Source of the DNA: Aphrocallistes beatrix
Taxonomy: Eukaryota; Porifera; Hexactinellida; Sceptrulophora; Aphrocallistidae
Length of the DNA stretch: 64,000 bases
Direction: 5' to 3'
NCBI GenBank assembly: GCA_963281255.1
Contig: OY725488.1
Location: 4,549,925-4,613,924, forward strand
The notes below the pieces were generated by a model. It was not told the origin of the DNA. It did not search any database and saw only the letters and a list, made by a program, of their open reading frames with translations. This document shows, in pieces, positions 1 to 10,632 of this stretch. The position numbers were made by a program, and so were the translations under genes. The number at the start of each line of letters is the position of its first letter. The stretch's first letter is position 1.

Positions 1-895
1 ATAACTGTTTTGAAAATAATTTTAATAGAATTCGGTTTGTAATTTCAATCAAGGCTGGAAATAGATTTTGAAAAGAGAAATCATGTTTCAAAATACAATG
101 CTAGTTCAATGAAATTTCGATTGAATTTCGATCCGGCTTGAAATAGATTTCTAAAATTTAATTCAAAATTCAAATATTCGGAATGGGAAAACCTTAATGC
201 GAGCTCGAATTAAATTAATCGAAGTTTAAGGTAGGAATCATATACTCGTTAATCACTTCGGATCCCAAATAATACCTGGATTGTAGACTAAAATTCATTT
301 ATTTTGAGTCAAATTAGCTGTCCACTGATTGCCTTTTATGCTTATGGATATTTTTATAATGGAAATTATTAACTAAATAGTACATGATAATAGAACTCAC
401 ACTGATAGCATATATGAATAAATCTGTTCATTTAGAAACATCTATAAGCAATTGATATATGTTGTTACGACGAATGCAATGAGTTGTAATTATCATTTTA
501 GTAATCAATTGATCAGTAATATAGTAATTACATTTGGTGTCTTCCAATCGTGTCGAATGAGTTATTACGCGATGTCTTTGTACTATTTTAGAGGAAAGAA
601 TATATTAAATGGGTCATACTACTTTAATTAATAGTAGTACACCTATCAAATAGGAGATTTGTTGAGATAATTGTAGAGATGGTGGTAATTTCGCCATTTA
701 CAGTAGCTCAAAATAGAATCGGGGGGGCGCAAAGCAGCAACATATGACATAACATCAAGAAAGACACTACTTACAGGAAATCCCGCTATCCAGCTTTCAT
801 ATCCTGAATCCGTCTGCAAAAAATTCCTTTGAGCTACAGTAATAAAATGGATAGAAGTGGTATAGCATGTCGCTGTTGTCTAGTCGATGTACACT
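1..895. other. A+T-rich DNA, no gene recognised
   Basis: I see no credible reading frame, repeat boundary or RNA gene here. The only open frames are short and without recognisable motifs. A run of eight G lies near 721. Confidence 0.5.
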
Positions 896-1370
896 GCCTG
901 GCCATAAGTATTCCAACACCATATTGTTTCGCATCATAAATAGTACTAAAATGGGTCTACTAATGGAGGCCAATTCATTCAAACCACGACAGTTACTGAA
1001 GATCTAACATCAAATTCGAAATCTGCACACACGAATTACTCGGTTTAGAAGCTTTCCATATATTAATCCTTTCTAAAGCTCAATTCATACCAACGTTGTC
1101 ACCCTGTGACACTTTCCACTTGCCAGTACCATTATATAAAGTAAGAACAAGTGAATCAAGATGGCACAAACGATATAAATTTACTTTAAGGCATAATTGA
1201 TTAATAGAAATCTTCTAAACAGAGTAATTCTAGTGTGCAGATATCAAATTTGATATCAGATTTTTAGTAGTTGTCGTGGTTTGAATGAATTGGCCTCCAT
1301 GGGTAGACCCATTTTAGTATTATTTATGATGCAAATCAATATGATGTTCGAATGCTTATGGCCAGTGTAC
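896..1370. repeat. Inverted repeat (imperfect hairpin), arms about 175 bp
   Basis: The segment 896-1075 reappears in reverse complement at about 1196-1370. Both arms carry the same short peptide in opposite orientation (MNELAS...RPILVLFMM), which shows the match is close at the nucleotide level. The arms are separated by about 120 bp. The hairpin lies just beyond the 3' side of the minus-strand Helitron remnant, so it could be a subterminal structure of that element or an independent fold-back. I see no target duplication that would decide. Confidence 0.7.
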
Positions 1371-1488
1371 TATTACACCCAACCTCTGACCATTAAAAGT
1401 AGGGTCGCACAGGGAAAGAGTGGGTACAATATTGTATGCATAAATGGAATCCACTCTCCAAACTGGTGATCATTATTTGTTGCATTGA

Positions 1489-1779
1489 TCAAATATCTAG
1501 ATGCTCTAGAGCACCTAAAATAGCTAATTCAACATTTGTACCCCATTCGTTTGGCGTGTGAATTTGCTCAAAATGATCGTCCAACTCCTCTTCACTTGTA
1601 ATTCCTGACATGTGCATGACTTTTAAGGTGTGTTCTGGACTATTACGTAATTTTGTAATCAATTTTGATTTCAAATCGTCGTAATGTTTCTCAGTACAAA
1701 ATATTATATGAGATAAAGAGCGGTAAAGACAATTACCGTCCCCAATGACAGTACACAGATTTAAAGTGTCCCCAAACAC
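1489..1779 (-). pseudogene. OTU-type cysteine protease domain, Helitron-associated, partial
   Basis: The 96-residue frame starts at about the catalytic core of an OTU domain: VIGDGNCLYRSLS at residues 11-23 holds the expected Asp14 and Cys17. A WGTNVELAILG block near residues 79-89 matches the usual distal OTU motif. The C-terminal part with the catalytic His is absent, so this copy is partial. It lies immediately downstream, on the same strand, of the Helitron helicase C terminus, and the two frames are separated by stops and a shift. OTU domains are known passengers of animal Helentron/Helitron2 proteins, which fits this arrangement. A stand-alone deubiquitinase gene is unlikely because of the truncation. 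Confidence 0.7.
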
Positions 1780-1817
1780 TTGTGATAACCGTTTTCGTAG
1801 GGATCTATAATATAGTC

Positions 1818-3604
1818 CTAACAGCTATCAAAAATGTTCACATAAGTTTTCTCATAGGCTGCAATCAACTCAGGATCCAAGTCGATACTTATGCCTAACT
1901 GAGTTCTCATGTTCAATGAGAAGCGATTGACAGTACCTGTTAGGCATACTGCTGCTCTAATAGGAATTGAAGATTGACTGGAATCTGGATCCCAGTCATC
2001 TCTGTCAACCTCAGAGTGATACTTTAAGTCTGCTGTAGAAAATGAAATTTTACTCCATGATATATCCTTTTGAGAAAGATCCATGGTATCATTAAGGGAT
2101 GGAATGATATTATGGTTTTGGAATACCTCACGGTAGACCACATTCCTAATCCAAACGCCACCCGAATTAGAATAGTTTGCTCCGCAAACCATGACTTTCA
2201 AGCCCTTAGGGTTCTTAACTCGACTCAAGGCAACGTACAATTGCCCATGACTGAATATGGCATCAGGAGATGGTATAAATTTACCAACAGATTCTAGACT
2301 CTGCCCCTGACATTTGTTAATCGTTATACAATAGGCAGGGCAAATATGAAATTGCTTGCGTCTGAGAACAAATGGAAAATCTGTTTCAGATGGAGTCATT
2401 ATAATGCGAGGAATAAACACTCGTTCCACCACAATGGATATCTGTGCCATTTTCAGTATCAAAAACATTGTTTAAAAATGCTCTAATTAACAATCGCGTA
2501 TCATTATACATCTCATTTGTGGGATCAAGACTATGCAAAAGTATAATTGACGCATAAACCGTAAGGTAGTGCCGGTGTGGAGCCAAGTTAGTATGAGTAA
2601 TTAAATTAGGATATTCATAGGGGCGTAGCCAGTGGCGCCAACAAGGGCCTGCCAGGGGCTACGGTTCGTCTTAACTGGACCTGCAGAAACATTTTCTGGG
2701 CCTGCAGGATATTTAGTGGGCCTGCGGGCAGGCTCTGCAGGCCCATTGGCTACGCCTATGGATATTCAGTAAGATACATAGCTGCCTGATTGGTATCTAC
2801 TGAGTCTGCTCTCAGTAAAACCTTTGCTTCTCCAGGAAGTTGATCAATCACGTATTTATTTATCGTTTCAGCTGTCTCATTTTTAGGAGACATCATAATA
2901 CGCGGGGTGATGTAATCACGATCATTGAGGTATTCTTTAATGTTACCATATATAGCAGTGACTAAGTTAGCTCTGCAATAGACTCACCACGTTTACATAT
3001 TTGTGACCTAAATGAATCATGTAATTCTCATTATGAGGCTCAGTTCCTTCTCCTACCCTCAATAAAAGGTCAGAGTTTACTCACCTCTTCATGGTACTGA
3101 CATGAATCTATTCGAAGACGCATATTTATTGTCAATTTCATCACTTTGACATGGTGCCAAAGTGAAGATCGGTTAATGCAGGCTGATACGACCTCGGCCC
3201 TCGATCCACGCCCAAAGATGAGTAGGATTTGTCGGAAGCTACATCCAAATGCAATAACCTTGCCACCAAATGGTAGATCATTGGAGCAGAGATCTCTCAA
3301 ATGTCCAATATATACATTCAGCAGCATGTTTATGTATCATAGGAGCTTCATCCCAAGCTAAAAGCTTAGTACCCTGTATAGGTTTAGCTAAAGCACCCTA
3401 TTTAGTGATATTACATACAGATAGTTCATTTAATGTCATGAAAACTTTCAACCTTGAATTGACAGTTCTCCCGCCTTCTAGAGGAGAGCTGCTATTACTG
3501 ATGAAGCTATTGCTAGGGCAATTTCACCACGGGAGCGAATCTTAGCTAATATTGTATTGTACAAAAATGTTATGCCAGTCCACGGGGACCGTCAACAAAA
3601 AATG
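1818..3604 (-). pseudogene. Helitron (RepHel) PIF1-like helicase, C-terminal half, broken
   Basis: Read on the minus strand, fragments in different frames line up in the order of a Helitron helicase. A degenerate Walker A region (FFVDGPRG) sits near 3575-3604, a Walker B WDEAP at 3341-3355, and a FGGKVIAFG.SFRQ / GSRAEVV.ACI.RS.LW block at about 3150-3270. A MSPKNETAETIN segment lies near 2850-2900, a NLAPHRHYL..YASIILLHSLDP block at 2470-2586, and helicase motifs V/VI ([23 protein letters not shown]) at about 2215-2335. The frames are joined by shifts (one near 2440-2468) and stops, so it cannot encode a working RepHel protein. A small hAT-like element at 2618-2760 interrupts it, and its 5' side stops where the R repeat begins at about 3604. 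The Rep nuclease half is not in the window. Confidence 0.85.
2618..2760. mobile_element. Short hAT-like MITE inside the Helitron helicase
   Basis: GGGCGTAGCCAGTGG at the left end and CCATTGGCTACGCCTATG at the right end are inverted copies. The insert is flanked by an 8-bp direct repeat GATATTCA (2610-2617 and 2761-2768), the hAT-type duplication size. Removing it rejoins helicase-like sequence on both sides. The interior is GC-rich and non-coding, with repeats of a GGGCCTGC type. Confidence 0.7.
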
Positions 3605-4108
3605 CTTTGTTTTCAGCAGTACTGGCGGACGCAAAACGTCCGCCAGAGGCACTCTTTTGGCGCCTGGGCTCACATGGATTAATTATATGGTGGTACATCT
3701 CTAAATAGGTCTGTCATATAGTTATAGTCGATATCACTCGAAAAATCACCAAATTTATCAAATTTCATTTTTGCTGAGTAATGATGACGTAATAACAGAG
3801 CGATGTGTCATCATTTTTTATGATGGATGTATTATATGTGAGATATGTGAGATATGTATTATATGTGAGATATTAATATACACATTATATTAAAATTTCA
3901 GCCTTCTATCCACTAAAATGGCTGAGTTACTATAGTAAAAAAACTGAAATTTCTAAATAAAAAAAGGTAACAATGACGTCATACTTCCACGATGAGTCGA
4001 CATTTTCGTCTGAGATCAGAACTTAGTGGAGCCATAGCCAAAAGACTCTTACATGCAAAAATCAGCTTTCTGTGCCTGGAAGTTTCTTCAATCAATTCTT
4101 TGCAGATA
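3604..4108 (+). repeat. R-family dispersed repeat, copy A
   Basis: First of about ten copies of a repeat of roughly 0.5 kb. The family layout is a GC-rich head with a GGCGGAC...GTCCGCC hairpin, a block with a GATTAATTATA..GGTAGATAACATCTCTAAATA theme, a middle with TGACGTCA sites, a GGAGCCATAGCCAAAAGACTC block, a CAATCAATTCGTTACA block, often a TA microsatellite, and a tail of the type TTAATCGAGTTTTAATAGTAAGG. This copy lacks the extreme GC head and the TA tail. There is no coding capacity and the class is unresolved; the terminal hairpin plus TA tract resembles non-autonomous Helentron derivatives, but that is inference. Confidence 0.75.
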
Positions 4109-4424
4109 GCTTCCTTAAGATAACCATGAGCCTCTTTGCTATCCCCATAAGTACCGATATCTTGTTCGGCTCATAGACTATTGCAAGGATTAAAATGTTT
4201 AGCATGACTTTACTTGAAAAATTGAGTCATCCAGACCTCCTTTTTATAACAAATTAAGCTTTTAAAATGAACGGTTGCGCCTTCCCATTTTTAAATCAAA
4301 TTCTGCTAACTCTCAGGTTTAACAGTTCTGACTATTACGTGTTTGATTTGTTATCTACGTAGTAGTATTAAGGAGACAAATAATTTGTGAATACTTCTTT
4401 ATACATTGCTTATAGTACTGTTGT

Positions 4425-4580
4425 ATGACGGTTTACTTACCATGACCATTTACTTACCTCTATTACATGGACCAGGGATATATTCCAGCCATGACGGTTT
4501 ACATACCATCTTTGTTATGGCTTCATACTTTATACTTCCTATTACACAACTATATTTTATTAGTATTCACATCGGAAACA
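4425..4580 (+). repeat. Dispersed repeat, paired with 12085-12250 (inverted)
   Basis: This segment (ATGACGGTTTACTTACC... ...TTACACAACTATATTTTA) recurs in reverse complement at about 12085-12250 with only scattered differences. It is non-coding and probably a remnant of an unclassified element. The DNA between copy A and this repeat, and on to 4690, shows nothing else I recognise. Confidence 0.65.
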
Positions 4581-4698
4581 ATTAATTACTTAAACCCTTA
4601 GTTAAATTTTTTACTGTTAGCAAGATGCATTTGATTTAATTGAAATATAAATAATGAAAAGTCAAAAATAATCTAAAACATGGATTAAATAGGAACTA

Positions 4699-5345
4699 TT
4701 ATTCTATAACAATTGCATCACTAAAACTATATGAATTGTAAAAGGGAGAATATTGACAATGTATGAGGTCGATCACTGGCTCATAGTGATAATCAGAGTG
4801 GTTAGCTAAATAAAGAGCTGGATTGCTGTTCTTGCGGTAGTCGGAACAATATCTATACCACGTTGAATGACATTCTTTTCTTCTGGGATGAGATTGGAGA
4901 TTAGATACGAATATGACAATTCTAAGCATTTTAGATAAAGTTATTATCTCAACATCTGTACCCCAGATCTTATCCGAATGCATTTGAGAATTTTTCAAAT
5001 AGTCACTAGGTGTAGTAAGTTTTTCAAATTTTGTCTCCAAGTATCGGGAAACAAAACTTGCACCTTCTGTAACCATAAAGCGACAAATTTCCTCGCGAAT
5101 TATTGAATAATTATCTTGAGACCCTGTTAAGATGGCTGATAAGGCACGAAACAAACAATTGCCATCTCCAACAATTGGTAGCTTTGCCAACGGTATGACA
5201 TTCTTTAATTCTTCCCCCACATACGTGCTTGCTTGTATTAATGCGATTTCATGGGTTAAGCCAAGTTGAGCACACTTTGATCTTAACCAATTAAGTTGTG
5301 GTGGTGTATAGTGTGGCTCATCGCTTTGTGGATCTGGATGTAATA
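4699..5345 (-). CDS. OTU-domain cysteine protease, near complete
   Basis: From the methionine at 5220 the frame runs 173 residues and contains a full OTU core. IVGDGNCLFRALSAIL holds Asp19 and the nucleophile Cys22, WGTDVEI sits near residue 86-92, and LYLANHSDYHYEPVIDL supplies the catalytic His145. The frame stays open upstream to about 5345 without a methionine and shows ..YTPPQLNWLRSKCAQLGL.., so an upstream exon or start is likely and the true N terminus is not visible. OTU enzymes cleave ubiquitin chains. In this context (Helitron remnant 1 kb away, two further OTU copies in the window) it is more likely a transposon passenger than a host deubiquitinase. No inactivating change is visible in the part that can be read. 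Confidence 0.7.
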
Positions 5346-5796
5346 TTTTGTTGGGAGAGTATTATCTTTTAGATATTTTCCAAGGATCTTTTTCTCCAGA
5401 AACTCGATTATCTATAAATAAGAGATTAAAAAGTAAATATTTCTTATATATTAAATTGAAAGAAGTTATTCTTTTATGTGCACCTCCTATCTATCTATTA
5501 TGGGAGATGCCTTAAGGCATGGACGGCGTGTAACGTCCGTACGCGCGATCCAAAGAATCTAGTGGATCTGATTTGTACAACCACGGACTGAACATAACTT
5601 ACAAAATATAAGATGTACCTTGGTCCTAGGGTAACAATTGTTCATATTTTCTTTGGGTTTATGCATATTGTATGATAGAAAAGAGATTCCAACGACCTGT
5701 AGCTAATATGAATATTTAAATGTTTAATAGCATATCTCCCCGAGTCCTAATTAAACGGATTTGGTGGATTGAACAAGTCAACTGTATATTATAAGA

Positions 5797-6560
5797 TTGG
5801 CGGACATTTCGTATACGGACAATTCGTATACGGACATTTCGAATAACGGACATTTCGCATAACGGACATTTCGTATAATGGACATTTCGTATAATGGACA
5901 TTTCGTATACGGAAATTTCGTACAGTGGACAATTAGTCTAAATAGAATCGAATGTCACTCGACCCCCCCACACGCCAGACAAAATGCCCAAATTCACTGC
6001 CCATTTCACAGTGTTCACAACTGAAAATGCTCACTTTCACTTTGCTCTTACAACGTTTCTTACACAAAATGCCTACATTTCCGCTCTTTTGGCAGCATTA
6101 CTTTCTCAAAATGTCACTCGACCCCCCCACAAGCCAGACAAAATGCCCAAATTCACTGCCCATTTCACAGTGTTCACAACTGAAAATGCTCACTTTCACT
6201 TTGCTCTTACAACGTTTCTTACACAAAATGCCTACATTTCCGCTCTTTTGGCAGCATTACTTTCTCAAAATGTCACTCGACCCCCCCACAAGCCAGACAA
6301 AATGCCCAAATTCACTGCCCATTTCACAGTGTTCACAACTGAAAATGCTCACTTTCACTTTGCTCTTACAACGTTTCTTACACAAAATGCCTACATTTCC
6401 GCTCTTTTGGCAGCATTATACGAAATATCCGTATACGAAATGTCCATATACGAAATGTCCGTATACGAAGTGTCCATTATACGAAATGTCCATTATACGA
6501 AATATCCGTATACGAAATGTCCATATACGAAATGTCCGTATACGAAGTGTCCGATTACCA
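5797..6560. mobile_element. Fold-back-like element built of inverted short tandem arrays
   Basis: The left flank (5797-5930) is an array of about 14-bp units of the form GGACATTTCGTATAC/AAT. The right flank (6417-6560) is the same unit in inverted orientation (CGAAATGTCCGTATA). Between them are three 159-bp tandem units. Inverted arrays around a middle domain are the architecture of FB/Galileo-like fold-back elements. I see no convincing target duplication. Long open frames across it are a by-product of a repeat length divisible by three. Confidence 0.65.
5952..6417. repeat. Minisatellite, three units of 159 bp
   Basis: Units start at 5952, 6111 and 6270, each with ATGTCACTCGACCCCCC near its start. 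The third is cut at about 6417. The units differ at only one or a few bases (CACGCC against CAAGCC), so the amplification is recent. Because 159 is a multiple of three, two overlapping frames stay open, but neither resembles a protein family. Confidence 0.9.
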
Positions 6561-6599
6561 TATTATAATATGTACCGTTGCATATAGAACATGATTCAC

Positions 6600-8000
6600 A
6601 TAATCCACAGGATTAAGAGAGGGTGTTGTATCCAGAAAAGAATAAGCTGCTTTAGTCCATTCCAGTAAGTGTCCCCAAACTTCTTCTCGATGAATTTAAT
6701 TTTTATAAATGTAAAGATTGAATCAATTTATAAACCAAAAGAACAATACCATTTCTATTGGGGTGAAATCCTTCAGAACGTATGGTAGGATGGAGTTCGA
6801 CAACATAAGACATTTTCCCGGTGTGTTAGATAGCTCTTGGTGGAGGTCGGATAAGTATGTTTTCTGTTTGATACGTTTGATGACCATCATCCTATAATAT
6901 ACTATGCAGTGACACTGTTTTGTAACGATATTTTTTTCATTGATTCCTTAACTTTAAAATTAATAAAATCGTTCATGAAAGTTTTAAAAAAAATACCGTA
7001 TGTGTAATTGTTCTCATCTTCCTCAATCAAAATATATACATAATCTTTTAAAACCGAATTATCTTTCAATTTTACTTCAGGTTGCCTTAACTTCACGATT
7101 TTGTCGGGATTTCCCGACTTGAGTTTCCTAATTTGTGGCCAACAATAATCCTATTTTATTAGTAAAAATCAGAAAATATTTTCGCAAATAACAGAAATAA
7201 AAATGAGAATATCTGAATGGTCGTAGCCGTAACTTCCGATTGAGGTGATATCTAGTTTGAAAAGCAAAATATTTATTAGAAAAACCATACCTTTGAACGT
7301 TTCATATCATTTTTTACAATTTCAGCTTTTTGAGGAGCTCGTTGTCTTTTCCTCGTTTTATTTCCATCGTTTGGTTCTTCGCACATGTCTGGAACAGTTG
7401 GAGGAAAATCTTCCTATATTCAAAGTATGAAAATTGATCGTCGACACAATCGTTTAAATAGATATTAGCAGGCTCGGATTTAGGGGTGGGGCTGAAAATA
7501 CTTTGGCTAAATAAAGCGTTGCACAATATCCCCTTTAGACGTGCACCTCTCTAGCACCCCATAGGTCTCGATCTAATATTAAAGTAAGGTTGGATAAACC
7601 GATAGTGAGAATAACCCAGTGTAAAAAACAAACGGTTTCGACTGTATTTTAATTAAATATTCCAACAATTTTTCCTCTCCCAAAACACCCCTTTCCCTCG
7701 CTCTTTACGCTGCTGCTCCCACTGTGCATATCTACTGTATTTTCAATTCTATCAGCATATCATGCCACCCCCCAAAAAAGAAACTATATGGAAACTTGAA
7801 ACAATTTTAAATATGAAATTGATATTCAATGAGAACGAGTACATAGTTATCACTCCATGTCAGATCCCAGATCTAAGAAATCTCCTAAATTTCTTGATTT
7901 CAACGCACCTGAGCACCCATTCTAAAATTTGGCCCTTATTCGATGAGTAGTAGAGTTAAATATAACTAGCGTGATAATGTTCTAACAATTAATTACCTTT
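6600..8000. other. No recognisable gene
   Basis: Several open frames of 60-70 codons occur (for example 6902-7096 on the minus strand and 7762-7950 on the plus strand), but none has a motif or splice context I can support. The lysine/glutamate-rich peptide at 6902-7096 is unidentified. Confidence 0.4.
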
Positions 8001-8814
8001 GTTTCATATTAGTATTTTCTTGACAAGTGGATGGGGTATCTACTTAGTTTGCCTTTGATAAGAGTAACTAGATGACTGTCTGTAATGCTGGAGATTTTAT
8101 ACGGTCCTTTGTAGATTGGCTTGTCTTTCGTGCCAGGCATTTTCTTTTCTTTGGCCTTGTCTAAAACGAGGAACATGTCCCCTTCTTGAAACAAAGACCT
8201 GTTATATAAAGTATAAATTAAAATATTAATACATTATATAATTTTACAAAAGAATAATATCAGAGGACTTAATTAGTTGTTTGAACCTTTTTGTCATACG
8301 ACTTCTTCTGTTTAGTTTGTTCAATGATAATATTGCATCTTGCATCTTCTCGTTGCATGTTTCTGGTGTGCTCAAGGTTTGATGGCCAATCGGTTGTACA
8401 TTCTGTGTCGACAGTTAATTCATCATGAATATCATCAGCATTTTCATTAGGCTGTTCAGTCACATCTAGATTTAACCGGCGGAGGAGAGGCAAATGATCG
8501 AAATGACGACCGAACATGAGTTCGAAAGGGCTGTATTTAGTTGCTCGTTTCCTGTGTATATTTGCTGACAAACAAGCAGGTTGAAGCTTGCATGGCCACT
8601 CGAAATCTTTTTCATATATGAACTTGGCAAGTTTTCTAAATAATAACAATATCAAATTCGTTCGATCAAATAGCAGTTTTTCATTCATACATTTTAGTTA
8701 TTTTATAATGGGCTTCGACCAATCCATTCGACTGTGGGTAGTAGGCAGTAGTGGAGCTATCGTCAACATTCAGTCCATTATGGAATTGTTTGAATTCCTA
8801 TGAATAAATAATAG

Positions 8815-9047
8815 ACCGTATTTACTCGAATAATCACCCCACGAAAGATTTGGCTAAAAATGTATTAAACCCTCTTAGAATGAATATTTATAGCTAATTA
8901 TTTCTCCTTTCCACTATCCAATAATCGAATAACTTGGTTGATTAAATTCATTATAAAATCTCTTGTTTCCAAAATAATACTTCTCTATCAGGAAAGAGGG
9001 TAAAAATAATAATCGCCCCAGCCAAAATTCGAGTAAATATGGTTTAC
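8815..9047. mobile_element. MITE in an intron of the integrase gene
   Basis: The ends are inverted copies of ACCGTATTTACTCGAATAAT followed by a CGCCCC/CACCCC theme. The element is about 233 bp, non-coding, and lies wholly within the intron between the integrase Asp and Glu exons (8798-9131). TIRs of this ATTTACTCGAAT type are common in invertebrate MITEs. I cannot assign the superfamily. Confidence 0.7.
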
Positions 9048-9960
9048 GCGTATTCTAAAAAAAAGATTGTCACGATTTCTTGATTTGGCGAGAAAAGAGG
9101 TTTACTAACTGCTATCAATATATAGACTCACCTTACTCGTGAATTCTCTACCCTGATCATGCTGTATAATAGCAGGGACACCAAAAATGAGATAAGTCTC
9201 AGTCAGAACATCAATTACAGATTGTGTTGTCTTTGGTAAATAAAGGTCGAGCAACGACAAACTTACTTAAATAACAAACAGCAACTAATATATGTTTGTA
9301 GCCTTTGGAATTAGTTGGTAGATCAGTCACTAGGTCTACCCCTATGTGATGCCAAGGGAGTCTGGGAGTTGGGATGGGTTGCAATTTAAGCTTGCTTTTT
9401 GGTAGATTAGATGTAGCCATTTGACAGGAGTGACAACTATTACTCTACAAATAAATTCATAATACAGTGGATACCGGTTAAAAGAATACCGGATATAAAG
9501 TGCCGAAGTTGCGAATTATTGACCAATTTAGAAGAGTTTAGGAGCCTCAGATATAATTTTTTTATTGTGTCTATGGATCATCTTTGAATCCAGAGATGCT
9601 CGAGCCCACCCACCCCCTGGTTTCGGCGCCGATGGATATAAGAACTATATCCAACGAAACGGATTAATTAAGAATATGTTTTAGTAAAATACTTGGTTAT
9701 AAGAACTTTTTTAGCAAAATGACCATTGATAAAGAGAAAAGTGTTACTTGAGACATCCTCCAATGCTCAAAATGTTTTGACTTAATTCTATTTGATTTTC
9801 TTAAAATAAAAAAACGCAGGTTTCTACGTTCCATACACCATAGAATAGTTTAATATAGTTCAGGCACTGTCATAGTCAAGGATTAATAACTACTTAGCCA
9901 GTACTGATATAATAACATTTTCTCGACTCTCAGCGATGTTTGTATAGCCGGTATCAACTG

Positions 9961-10202
9961 AGCATGCCTAATTTCCGGGATGGGACGGGATGGGACCGTC
10001 CTGGAAAATCTAGATACCTAATTTCCGTGACTGGACGGGTTAAGATGCCTAATTCCGGGATGTGACGAGTCAAGATGCCTAATTTCGGGGACGGGACGGG
10101 TTAAGATACCTAATTTCCGGACGGGATGCTGTCCTGTCTCGGAAATTAGGTATCTAGATTTTCCGGGACGGTCCCGTCCCGTCCCGGAAATTAGGCATGC
10201 CC
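9961..10202. mobile_element. Mutator-like (MULE) MITE with 10-bp target duplication
   Basis: The element begins AGCATGCCTAATTTCCGGGA and ends with its inverted copy. Arms of about 65 bp contain GGGACGGGA repeats, and the middle repeats the CCTAATTTCCG unit. It is flanked by a perfect 10-bp direct repeat GTATCAACTG (9951-9960 and 10203-10212), in the 9-11 bp range typical of MULEs. It lies in the intron of the integrase gene between the two zinc-binding exons and is far more GC-rich than its surroundings. Confidence 0.8.
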
Positions 10203-10632
10203 GTATCAACTGTAGATATAATTCGTGTTTGAAAATATAAGATTATGAGAACTTACATATTTGCAAATACCTTTTGCATTCCTCTCCACACGTAGTCTTT
10301 CATAATCATATCGGTGGTAGCATTAATTTCACAATCTTCCGGGTAATGATACTGTTTGAGGATATTCGGCACCTCATCTGATGTTGGACAATGTAGCAAC
10401 CGATTTCTTCCATTTGAATTTGGATCTAATAGAGATATTCAAGAATTAAAGGGGAAGACAATAAATATTGACACTATAATACGCATAATATTTAGATAAC
10501 CTTGAATAACTTCTCCCCTTCACCAATCTTATAAGAAGAAGCTCGCGTCTTCCAAGTCTGTCCAAATCTTTTGGAATAATTCCATTCTTTAAGAATTGGA
10601 AAATGTTATTATAATCCAAAATATCCATACTA

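Larger units (their letters stand above)
8009..10628 (-). pseudogene. Intron-containing Gypsy-type integrase gene (KRBA2/Ginger-like)
   Basis: Read on the minus strand, coding blocks are separated by short GT..AG introns. The N-terminal exon (about 10501-10628, MDILDYNN...) resembles the FLKNG..P..RR opening of KRBA2-like proteins. The H2C2 zinc-binding region lies at 10257-10425 (ILKQYH...VWRGMQK) plus the start of 9132-9442 (NSCHSCQ), spliced at a GTAAGT donor. The integrase core follows with first Asp in HHIGVDLVTDLP, second Asp in IIQHDQGREFTSK, then TAYYPQSNGLVEAH with the catalytic Glu at about 8691-8797. ATKYSPFELMFGR lies in 8287-8635 and an SH3-like C-terminal block (DMFLVLDKAKEK...YKGPYKI) at 8009-8198. 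A one-base insertion near 9235 shifts the frame after ARPL, so this copy is probably dead. LTR-retroelement genomes would not carry these introns, which favours a Ginger-type DNA transposon or a host gene derived from one. Some splice phases (exon 1 to 2, and the last junction) I could not resolve. Confidence 0.75.

Noticed and set aside
5952..6587. Open frames of about 200 codons in two registers on the plus strand
   Set aside because: They exist only because a 159-bp (3 x 53) unit is repeated three times; no splice or homology support, and two frames are open at once.
9464..9830. CAGTGGATACCGGTTAAAAG end, possible pogo-like MITE
   Set aside because: I could not find the opposite terminus or flanking TA duplication, so it was not listed as an element.
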